Position numbers and translations under genes: made by a program
Part shown: in pieces, positions 57,745 to 64,000 of the stretch
Position numbering within the stretch: the stretch's first letter is position 1
Layout: the number at the start of each line of letters is the position of its first letter
DNA from: Vibrio ziniensis
GTDB taxonomy: Bacteria; Pseudomonadota; Gammaproteobacteria; Enterobacterales; Vibrionaceae
Assembly (NCBI RefSeq): GCF_011064285.1
Contig: NZ_CP049331.1
Span: 2,108,001-2,172,000, forward strand
Length of the DNA: 64,000 bases
Direction of reading: 5' to 3'
Notes under the pieces: model-generated
The model's input: the letters and a program-made list of their open reading frames with translations, nothing else
Told to the model about the DNA's origin: nothing
Databases searched by the model: none

Positions 57745-57978
57745 TTACTGAGCGCTGTTTACGTAGTCGATCGCAGCTTGAACAGTAGTGATTTTCTCTG
57801 CTTCTTCATCAGGAATCTCAGTGTCAAATTCTTCTTCTAGAGCCATAACTAGTTCTACAGTGTCTAGAGAATCCGCACCTAGATCTTCAACGAAAGAAGC
57901 TTCGTTTTTAACTTCTGCTTCGTCTACACCTAGCTGTTCAACAATGATTTTCTTTACGCGTTCTTCGATGTTGCTCAT
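57745..57978 (-). CDS. acpP: Acyl carrier protein
   Basis: AcpP carries acyl chains on a phosphopantetheine arm in fatty-acid synthesis. The 77 acidic residues have the attachment site Ser37 in [20 protein letters not shown]. The start at [10 protein letters not shown] is chosen over an upstream in-frame codon at 58050 on the basis of family length, with AAAGGAAAAG upstream. The 232-bp gap to fabG probably holds a dedicated promoter, which I could not fix, and a strong terminator follows the gene. Confidence 0.98.
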   Translation of the reverse strand: MSNIEERVKKIIVEQLGVDEAEVKNEASFVEDLGADSLDTVELVMALEEEFDTEIPDEEAEKITTVQAAIDYVNSAQ

Positions 57979-58210
57979 TTTTTCTTTTCCTTTACAGATT
58001 TCGCCTAATGCGATGATTCCGTAGTTTATTCTAACTAGGGAAAGTTGCAAGGGGGTCCTTGCTGGTCAAACCACAAAATTGGCGATTTTAACCGAAATTC
58101 ACACCATTATTGACATATATCATGCATGAATCTTGAGCATTTTTATGTCAATTAATGTACAAAGTTGGCCACATTTAAGACTCAGTTTCCAACTTAGCAC
58201 AAAAATGGGA

Positions 58211-58957
58211 TTAAACCATATACATGCCGCCATTTACATGCAAAGTTTCGCCCGTAATGTAAGCACCTTCTGGTGACGCCAAAAATGCAACTGCTGATGC
58301 AATTTCACGTGGATCACCTAAACGACCAGCTGGCACTTGTGCAAGTGTAGCAGCACGTTGCTCATCGTTCAGCGCTTTTGTCATATCAGTTTCAATAAAA
58401 CCTGGAGCAACTGTGTTCACAGTCACGCCACGAGAAGCAACTTCACGAGCCATTGACTTAGTAAAGCCAATTACGCCTGCTTTTGCCGCTGCATAGTTTG
58501 CTTGTCCTGCGTTACCCATAGTACCGACAACAGAACCTACATTGATGATACGACCATTACGTTTTTTCATCATGCCACGTAATACAGCCTTAGACATACG
58601 GAAAATTGATGTCAGGTTAGTATCTAAAATATCTGACCACTCATCATCTTTCATACGCATCAACAAGTTGTCACGCGTGATACCAGCGTTGTTTACTAGA
58701 ATATCGATTGCACCATATTCATCATTGATAGATTTCAATACTGATTCAATTGATTCTACGTCTGTAACGTTTAGAGCAAAGCCCTTACCTTTATCACCAA
58801 GGTAAGCACTGATTGCTTCTGCGCCACTTTCACTTGTTGCCGTACCAATTACTGTAGCACCACGTTCAACAAATAGTTCAGCGATAGCTTTACCAATACC
58901 GCGGCTTGCACCTGTTACTAGTGCAACTTTGCCTTCTAGACTCATGAATTGACTCAT
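58211..58957 (-). CDS. fabG: 3-oxoacyl-ACP reductase
   Basis: FabG reduces beta-ketoacyl-ACP with NADPH. The 248 residues are a standard SDR: VTGASRGIGKAIA, NNAGITRDNLLMRM, the catalytic serine in INVGSVVGTMG and YAAAKAG. The start MSQFMSLEGK is favoured by AGGA seven bases upstream; the second methionine (58945) would align with E. coli MNFEGK. It lies 15 bases after fabD. Confidence 0.96.
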   Translation of the reverse strand: MSQFMSLEGKVALVTGASRGIGKAIAELFVERGATVIGTATSESGAEAISAYLGDKGKGFALNVTDVESIESVLKSINDEYGAIDILVNNAGITRDNLLMRMKDDEWSDILDTNLTSIFRMSKAVLRGMMKKRNGRIINVGSVVGTMGNAGQANYAAAKAGVIGFTKSMAREVASRGVTVNTVAPGFIETDMTKALNDEQRAATLAQVPAGRLGDPREIASAVAFLASPEGAYITGETLHVNGGMYMV

Positions 58958-58972
58958 GTTTGGTTCCTATAT

Positions 58973-59896
58973 TTACTTAGCTGCTTCGAGTGAAGCGATA
59001 TCATTCACTGCGGCTGCATCTAAGGTTTTTACAATACGTTTAGTTAGACCCGTTAGAACTTTACCTGGTCCCATTTCTAGCAATTTCTCAACACCCTGTT
59101 CGCTCATTTTCTCTACACCTTCAGTCCAGCGTACTGGGCTGTAAAGCTGACGAACAAGCGCATCTTTAATCTTTGCAGGGTCAGTTTCTGCAATAACATC
59201 AACGTTGTTAATCACAGGAACTTGTGGTGTATTAAATTCAATTTCAGCCAAAGCTTCTGCGAGACGTTCAGCGGCAGGCTTCATCAATGCACAATGTGAA
59301 GGAACAGAAACTGGTAAAGGAAGTGCACGCTTAGCACCCGCATCTTTACACAATGCTCCGGCACGCTCTACTGCATCTTTTTGGCCAGCAATAACAACTT
59401 GACCTGGTGAGTTGAAGTTTACTGGAGAGACAACTTCGCCTTGTGCCGCTTCTTCACACGCCTTAGCAATCGCTTCATCATCAAGACCAATGATAGCGTA
59501 CATTGCGCCAGTACCCGCTGGAACAGCATCTTGCATAGCCTTACCACGAAGCTCTACTAAACTAATCGCTTGTTTAAAGTCGATAACACCAGCACACACT
59601 AAAGCTGAATATTCACCTAAACTGTGACCCGCTAGGACAGCTGGTTGTTCTAAACCGAGTTCCTGCCATACACGCCAAATAGCCACAGATGCTGCTAGTA
59701 ATGCAGGCTGAGTACGAAAAGTTTGGTTTAGATCTTCAACAGGACCGTTTTGAACCAACGCCCATAAATCATAGCCCAACGCTTCCGATGCTTCTGCAAA
59801 AGTTTGGTTAACGACATCATACTGCTGCGCTAGTTCAGCAAGCATACCGATAGCTTGAGAACCCTGACCTGGAAATACGATAGCAAACTTGCTCAT
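58973..59896 (-). CDS. fabD: Malonyl-CoA-ACP transacylase
   Basis: FabD loads malonate from CoA onto ACP. The 307 residues show FPGQGSQAIGML, the nucleophile Ser92 in AGHSLGEYSALV and the catalytic histidine in VSVPSHCALMKP. It follows fabH after a 99-bp gap with a small hairpin, and precedes fabG. The ATG has GAGGAAA upstream. Confidence 0.97.
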   Translation of the reverse strand: MSKFAIVFPGQGSQAIGMLAELAQQYDVVNQTFAEASEALGYDLWALVQNGPVEDLNQTFRTQPALLAASVAIWRVWQELGLEQPAVLAGHSLGEYSALVCAGVIDFKQAISLVELRGKAMQDAVPAGTGAMYAIIGLDDEAIAKACEEAAQGEVVSPVNFNSPGQVVIAGQKDAVERAGALCKDAGAKRALPLPVSVPSHCALMKPAAERLAEALAEIEFNTPQVPVINNVDVIAETDPAKIKDALVRQLYSPVRWTEGVEKMSEQGVEKLLEMGPGKVLTGLTKRIVKTLDAAAVNDIASLEAAK

Positions 59897-59916
59897 TGCT
59901 GTTTCCTCAAAATGAT

Positions 59917-59939
59917 TAAGGCGTTATTTCAACGCCTTA
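59917..59939 (-). terminator. Weak terminator or attenuator between fabH and fabD
   Basis: TAAGGCGTT pairs with AACGCCTTA (9 bp, 5-nt loop). Only an AATCATTTT stretch follows on the minus strand, so any termination is partial. Confidence 0.5.
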
Positions 59940-59995
59940 AAGACTATAGTTGCGATTAATTATTACAAAAATCGAATTATTGAAATTTAAAGCCG

Positions 59996-60946
59996 TTAAA
60001 ATTTAACTAAAGCTGAGCCCCAGGTGAAACCGCCACCAAAAGCTTCTAAAAGTAAGTTTTGACCACGTTTAATACGTCCATCACGAACTGCTTCATCAAG
60101 CGCAGTTGGGACAGTTGCCGCAGATGTATTGCCGTGTTTATCCAACGTCAATACTACTTGGTCTAGCGACATAGACAGCTTTTTCGCTGTTGCAGAAATA
60201 ATGCGATAGTTTGCTTGGTGCGGAACTAACCAATCCAATTCAGACTTATGCATATTGTTGGCTTCTAAAGTATCTTTAACCAACTTAGACAACTGAGTTA
60301 CTGCAACTTTAAAGACTTCATTACCAGCCATATAAAGCCATTTGTCAGCATCACCACCACGTTCAGGAACAGGCAGACTTAACAGCTCACCAAATTCACC
60401 GTCTGAGTATATGTGAGTGGAAAGAATACCCGGCTCTTTACTTGCGCCTAGGACAACGGCACCAGCTGCATCACCAAACAAAATAATGGTTGAACGATCT
60501 GTTGGATCGCAGCTTTTTGACAATGCATCTGCGCCAATCACTAAAGCGTTTTTGCACATACCGGTTTTAATATGTTGGTCGGCAACCGACAGCGCATAAA
60601 TAAAGCCAGAACATGCCGCTGCCAAGTCAAATGCAGGGCAACCTTTGATGCCTAACATACCTTGAACCTGACACGCAGATGAAGGGAAAGTATGGCTACT
60701 ACTTGTGGTCGCTACGATAATGAGATCGATGTCGTTTTTATCAATGCCCGACATTTCAATCGCATTTTTAGCTGCATAAAATGCCATATCCGCAACTGTT
60801 TCATCTTCAGCTGCAATACGACGCTCGCGAATACCCGTACGAGTGACAATCCACTCATCAGTAGTATCTACCATTTTCTCTAAGTCAGCGTTTGTACGCA
60901 CTTGAGATGGCAGGTAGCTGCCAGTACCTAAAATTTTGCTATACAT
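59996..60946 (-). CDS. fabH: 3-oxoacyl-ACP synthase III
   Basis: FabH starts fatty-acid synthesis from acetyl-CoA and malonyl-ACP. The 316 residues have the catalytic Cys112 in [13 protein letters not shown], and the His and Asn of the triad in [11 protein letters not shown] and [12 protein letters not shown]. It begins five bases after plsX, an arrangement seen in E. coli and many others. Confidence 0.97.
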   Translation of the reverse strand: MYSKILGTGSYLPSQVRTNADLEKMVDTTDEWIVTRTGIRERRIAAEDETVADMAFYAAKNAIEMSGIDKNDIDLIIVATTSSSHTFPSSACQVQGMLGIKGCPAFDLAAACSGFIYALSVADQHIKTGMCKNALVIGADALSKSCDPTDRSTIILFGDAAGAVVLGASKEPGILSTHIYSDGEFGELLSLPVPERGGDADKWLYMAGNEVFKVAVTQLSKLVKDTLEANNMHKSELDWLVPHQANYRIISATAKKLSMSLDQVVLTLDKHGNTSAATVPTALDEAVRDGRIKRGQNLLLEAFGGGFTWGSALVKF

Positions 60947-60951
60947 GAAGA

Positions 60952-61977
60952 CTAATAATGCCTCTCGAGTAAAACCGCTTCCAAACGATCGCTTATACGG
61001 CTGGGTACTTGTCGTTTAACTTCATGCACCGCCTCTGAAATCGCGTTAACGACAGCGGGTACATCAGCACTTCCATGACTTTTTATTACAATGCCGCGCA
61101 ATCCTAGCAAACTTGCGCCGTTATACTGGTCGGGGTTCAGTGTTTTTAGCTCAGTAAATAGTTCAGAAAACAGCTTTTTCGCAATCCAACCTTTTATAGA
61201 TGAGCCTAAAAACTTATTTTTTAGCCTATCGATAAAAAGTTGTGCTGTTCCTTCACAGGCTTTTAAGCAAACATTGCCAACGAAACCATCGCATACAACA
61301 ACGTCTGCTGCATCAATTAATAATTGGTTCCCTTCAATGTAGCCGATAAAATTCACAGCGTGTGTCTGACTAAGCATTTCTGCACAACGTTTGACTAAAT
61401 CATTACCTTTAATCTCTTCTGCACCGATATTTAATATCGCCACGCGAGGAGATCGACCTAGATGTTGTTCTGCTAATGCTGCCCCCATCACTGCAAATTG
61501 AAATAAAGAATCTGCGTCACTAGAAACATTTGCGCCTAAATCCAACATCCACGTTTTTCCACCAGATATAGTTGGTAGAGCTGACACCAAAGCAGGCCGA
61601 TCTATTCCTGGCAATAGTTTAAGTCTAAAACGAGATAATGCCATCAATGCACCCGTATTACCTGCACTTACACAAGCATCAGCTTGACCGTCAGCGACAA
61701 GGTCAATAGCCATACCCATAGAAGTACCAGCACTGTGACGTAATGCCAATGACGGTTTTTCTGAATTTGAAATGACGCGGTCACTATTTACGACACTCAA
61801 GCGAGCGTTCGGTTCGTAACCTAATAAAGAAAGTTGTTGGGCGATCTCAGTTTGATCACCGATGAGAGTCACTTTTAGCTCTGGGAAATGCGACAGTGCC
61901 TGCACGGCGGCAGGCACTGTTACGCGAGGACCGAAATCCCCGCCCATTGCATCAAGTGCAACGGTTAAATTTTGCAA
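60952..61977 (-). CDS. plsX: Phosphate acyltransferase PlsX
   Basis: PlsX makes acyl-phosphate from acyl-ACP for phospholipid synthesis. The 341 residues contain [14 protein letters not shown] at the front, [33 protein letters not shown] and [17 protein letters not shown]. The start is TTG (61977), which aligns the first residues with E. coli PlsX; AGGT lies upstream. It follows rpmF by nine bases. Confidence 0.95.
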   Translation of the reverse strand: MQNLTVALDAMGGDFGPRVTVPAAVQALSHFPELKVTLIGDQTEIAQQLSLLGYEPNARLSVVNSDRVISNSEKPSLALRHSAGTSMGMAIDLVADGQADACVSAGNTGALMALSRFRLKLLPGIDRPALVSALPTISGGKTWMLDLGANVSSDADSLFQFAVMGAALAEQHLGRSPRVAILNIGAEEIKGNDLVKRCAEMLSQTHAVNFIGYIEGNQLLIDAADVVVCDGFVGNVCLKACEGTAQLFIDRLKNKFLGSSIKGWIAKKLFSELFTELKTLNPDQYNGASLLGLRGIVIKSHGSADVPAVVNAISEAVHEVKRQVPSRISDRLEAVLLERHY

Positions 61978-61986
61978 AGGTCAACC

Positions 61987-62157
61987 TTACTTGTTGATAA
62001 CCTTTTTACCACGGTAGTAACCTTCAGCAGTTACATTGTGGCGTAGGTGAGTTTCACCTGAAGTCGCATCTACAGATAGTGCAGCTGCAGTTAGCGCATC
62101 GTGTGAACGACGCATACCACGACGTGAACGTGTTTTACGGTCTTTTTGTACGGCCAT
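61987..62157 (-). CDS. rpmF: 50S ribosomal protein L32
   Basis: L32 is a small basic protein of the large ribosomal subunit. The 56 residues begin [20 protein letters not shown] and end [10 protein letters not shown], as in other gammaproteobacteria (57 in E. coli). It lies between yceD and plsX, its standard place. Confidence 0.97.
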   Translation of the reverse strand: MAVQKDRKTRSRRGMRRSHDALTAAALSVDATSGETHLRHNVTAEGYYRGKKVINK

Positions 62158-62190
62158 TGACCCTACTCCTATGTTAAGTGTCTTAAAGAA

Positions 62191-62715
62191 TTACTTCTTC
62201 AAACTTTTTAAAACATCGAACGGATTCGGCTTCTCTTCCAAAATCTCTTCTGGAATTTCACCAAACACCATGTTGTCTGATTGAACGCTACAATCCGCAT
62301 CATCGTGCATTGCTACTTGAGGCAAACTTAAGATGAACTCGTCTTCAACTAACTGAACTAGGTCAACTTCACCGTACTCATTAAGATCTACCAAATCGTA
62401 ATCGTCGGGAATCTCTTCATCACTTTTTTTCCCAGTAATAGGGGTATAAGTGAATTCAATTTCGCACTCGTGTGCGAAAACCTCATTACAGCGCTGACAC
62501 TCTAAATCAACTTCGATGTTAGCTTTACCAGAGATAACAACCAGTTGCTGTTCATCAAGCCCAAATGACAATGAGACTTGTGCGTCGCGTTTTACGCTAT
62601 CGACTGACTCCTCTAAGCGTTTCAAAAGACTCATTTGGATGATGCCATCGTAATCAAGTCGTTTTTGAGCCGCTTTGCCCGGATCAATCGTTCGCGGTAT
62701 CTTTACCTTTTGCAT
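62191..62715 (-). CDS. yceD: YceD (DUF177), 23S rRNA accumulation protein
   Basis: YceD is a conserved protein linked to 23S rRNA accumulation in bacteria and plants, always beside rpmF. The 174 residues start MQKVKIPRTIDPGKAAQKRL, nearly as in E. coli. The paired cysteines are in LECQRCNEVFAHEC, and the C-terminus is EKPNPFDVLKSLKK. No ribosome-binding site precedes the ATG, and a good promoter lies so close that the mRNA may be leaderless. Confidence 0.92.
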   Translation of the reverse strand: MQKVKIPRTIDPGKAAQKRLDYDGIIQMSLLKRLEESVDSVKRDAQVSLSFGLDEQQLVVISGKANIEVDLECQRCNEVFAHECEIEFTYTPITGKKSDEEIPDDYDLVDLNEYGEVDLVQLVEDEFILSLPQVAMHDDADCSVQSDNMVFGEIPEEILEEKPNPFDVLKSLKK

Positions 62716-62724
62716 AGGGCGCGA

Positions 62725-62753
62725 ATATTATCTTCCAAAACAGATTTAGTCAA
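62725..62753 (-). promoter_or_regulatory. Sigma-70-type promoter of the yceD-rpmF-plsX-fab cluster
   Basis: On the minus strand TTGACT (62748-62753) and TAATAT (62725-62730) are 17 bp apart. The start point would fall near 62718, only about three bases before the yceD ATG (62715). Confidence 0.65.
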
Positions 62754-62861
62754 AGAAAAAGGTAAAAAATACAATTTTTTCCCTTTTCACGGAGAGAATT
62801 ATGGTCAACAGCATTGAATCCTATATGCTGCACATAAACTTAACGATAATTGTAAAGTAAA

Positions 62862-63443
62862 ATGCAAAATTACCAACTAGTTTTAGCTTCCACTTCACCA
62901 TTTCGTCAGCAGTTATTAAATAAGCTAGACATTCCTTTCGTCACTGCACAACCAGACTGTGATGAAACACCGCTGCAAAACGAATCACCTGAAACATTAG
63001 TGCAGAGACTTGCCAATCTAAAAGCCCGCTCTTGTATCGTTGATAAGCCAAGCTTAATCATCGGTTCTGATCAAGTCTGCGTGATTGACGGACATATCGT
63101 TGGCAAACCGCATACTAAGCAAAAAGCGATTGAACAGTTGATGAGCCAAAGCGGTAAACCTATTACTTTTTATACCGGCCTAGCACTTTACAACTCCCGC
63201 ACTCAAGAAAGTCAGATCACGCTTGATACATTCACTGTGCATTTCCGTCGGTTGACACCATCTATGGTTGAGAAGTATGTAGAGAAAGAATTGCCTTTAA
63301 ACTGTGCTGGTAGTTTTAAGAGCGAAGGTTTAGGTATCGCTTTATTTGAAAAACTCGAAGGCGATGATCCGAATACACTCGTTGGCCTACCACTGATTAA
63401 GCTAACTCGACTGCTTGAAAACGAAGGCTTTCCTGTTTTGTAA
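62862..63443 (+). CDS. yceF: Maf-family 7-methyl-GTP pyrophosphatase
   Basis: YceF hydrolyses 7-methyl-GTP and related modified nucleotides to monophosphates, a house-cleaning role. The 193 residues have LVLASTSPFRQQLLNKL, the catalytic aspartate in LIIGSDQVCVIDG, and CAGSFKSEGLGIALFEKLEGDDPNTLVGLPL. It is divergent from yceD and convergent with rluC. No clear ribosome-binding site precedes the ATG. Confidence 0.94.
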   Translation: MQNYQLVLASTSPFRQQLLNKLDIPFVTAQPDCDETPLQNESPETLVQRLANLKARSCIVDKPSLIIGSDQVCVIDGHIVGKPHTKQKAIEQLMSQSGKPITFYTGLALYNSRTQESQITLDTFTVHFRRLTPSMVEKYVEKELPLNCAGSFKSEGLGIALFEKLEGDDPNTLVGLPLIKLTRLLENEGFPVL

Positions 63444-63465
63444 GCATCAACAGTTTCACTAATTG

Positions 63466-63495
63466 AAAAGGCTTGTTCATCACAAGCCTTTATTC
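63466..63495. terminator. Bidirectional terminator between yceF and rluC
   Basis: AAAGGCTTGT pairs with ACAAGCCTTT (10 bp, TCATC loop). The T tracts are ATTC-interrupted on the plus strand and TTTTCAATT on the minus strand. Confidence 0.75.
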
Positions 63496-63497
63496 AT

Positions 63498-64000
63498 TCA
63501 TTTAGTGCTTCGCATCTGAGCTAATGCATTTTCTAACTTGCTATCCAGAGGCGCGTTGATTTCCATAACTTCCTCCGTCGCTGGATGAACAAAACGAATA
63601 TTCGCAGCATGCAAGAACAAACGGTCAATGCCAAATTGTGCGGTATAAGCATCAAATCGTCGGTCACCATAACGGTCGTCCCAGGCAATTGGGTGCCCCA
63701 TATATTGTGTATGTACACGGATCTGATGTGTGCGACCAGTAATAGGGCTCGCCTGAATCAACGTCGCCTGTTCAAACTTTTCTATGATCTTAAAACGCGT
63801 TTCTGATGGCTTACCATTGGAACTCACGCGCACAATGCTGTTCACTTCATTCTTTAACAATGGGGCATTAACCACTTTCCACTTGTTTTCCCACTCCCCC
63901 ATAACCAGAGCAAAATAGTATTTTTGTACTGTTTTCTCTCGAAACTGGGCTTGTAAGTGACGCAAAGCAGAACGCTTTTTTGCAACCAACAAAATACCTG
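63498..64000 (-). CDS. rluC: 23S rRNA pseudouridine synthase RluC, 5' part cut off by the window edge
   Basis: RluC makes pseudouridine at three sites of 23S rRNA (955, 2504 and 2580 in E. coli). Only the C-terminal half is present. The frame stays open to the window end, so the Met at 63992 is not the start. ILLVAKKRSALRHLQAQFREK follows where the catalytic HRLDxxTSG motif would lie, just outside. RTHQIRVHTQYMGHPIAWDDRYG and RLFLHAANIRFVHP are standard for RluA-class enzymes. Its neighbour yceF matches the E. coli order. Confidence 0.92.
   Translation of the reverse strand, partial: GILLVAKKRSALRHLQAQFREKTVQKYYFALVMGEWENKWKVVNAPLLKNEVNSIVRVSSNGKPSETRFKIIEKFEQATLIQASPITGRTHQIRVHTQYMGHPIAWDDRYGDRRFDAYTAQFGIDRLFLHAANIRFVHPATEEVMEINAPLDSKLENALAQMRSTK

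Overview
This window is a stretch of a Vibrio-type gammaproteobacterial chromosome, almost certainly the large chromosome of a Vibrionaceae member. The evidence is the gene order: the menF-D-H-B-C-E / alaA / yfbR / dGTPase / tapT / rhombosortase block, and the rluC / yceF / yceD-rpmF-plsX-fabH-fabD-fabG-acpP-fabF-pabC-mltG-tmk-holB-tatD-ptsG block, which is shared with enterobacteria down to ptsG. The protein sequences also look closest to Vibrio proteins. I cannot name the species. I see no prophage, integron, insertion sequence, CRISPR array or tRNA. The window is mostly core genome with a few accessory cassettes.

Layout. 1-3.5 kb: a beta-glucoside PTS permease and 6-phospho-beta-glucosidase operon behind two tandem LacI-type operators. 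3.8-4.1 kb: the 4.5S SRP RNA gene with its promoter. 4.1-9.1 kb: a diguanylate cyclase with two periplasmic sensor domains, a membrane protein of unknown role, and the ybaZ(atl)-ybaY-tesB neighbourhood. 9.0-16.7 kb: a 37-residue protein, a cysteine-stress pair (a DecR/CyuR-like regulator divergent from a PLP-dependent desulfhydrase-like enzyme), a GyrI-like protein, a DUF1244 protein, a Tim44-domain protein, a self-controlled TetR gene with an MFS-acyltransferase fusion, a YeiH-type transporter and a 51-residue membrane protein. 16.9-24.1 kb: the menaquinone operon. 24.3-29.8 kb: alaA, yfbR, an orphan solute-binding protein, a dGTPase, tapT and rhombosortase. 29.9-33.4 kb: a 1161-residue lipoprotein with calcium-type repeats and three copies of a cysteine-bearing module. 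33.8-41.1 kb: sohB, yciK and the SOS mutasome imuA-imuB-dnaE2 behind a LexA box. 41.1-52 kb: cheV, mlc, pykA, a patatin-like lipase, a YnhF-like 29-residue peptide, a MetP/MetS-type sodium symporter, an SDR, a small outer-membrane-like protein and ptsG. 52.1-64 kb: tatD, holB, tmk, mltG, pabC and the fatty-acid cluster through rpmF-yceD, then yceF and the truncated rluC.

How the parts connect. The glucose regulator Mlc and its expected target ptsG lie 7 kb apart, and a palindrome overlaps the proposed ptsG promoter. The fab cluster carries internal terminators, notably after acpP, that can set acyl carrier protein output apart from its neighbours. Several genes are below 60 codons (37, 51, 29, 30 and 56 residues) but have good ribosome-binding sites or clear family matches. 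Several starts were moved on the evidence of ribosome-binding sites, promoters or family alignment (tetR, sohB, fabF, mlc, menE, holB, the lipoprotein). All family and homology statements are from memory of protein families; no search was run.
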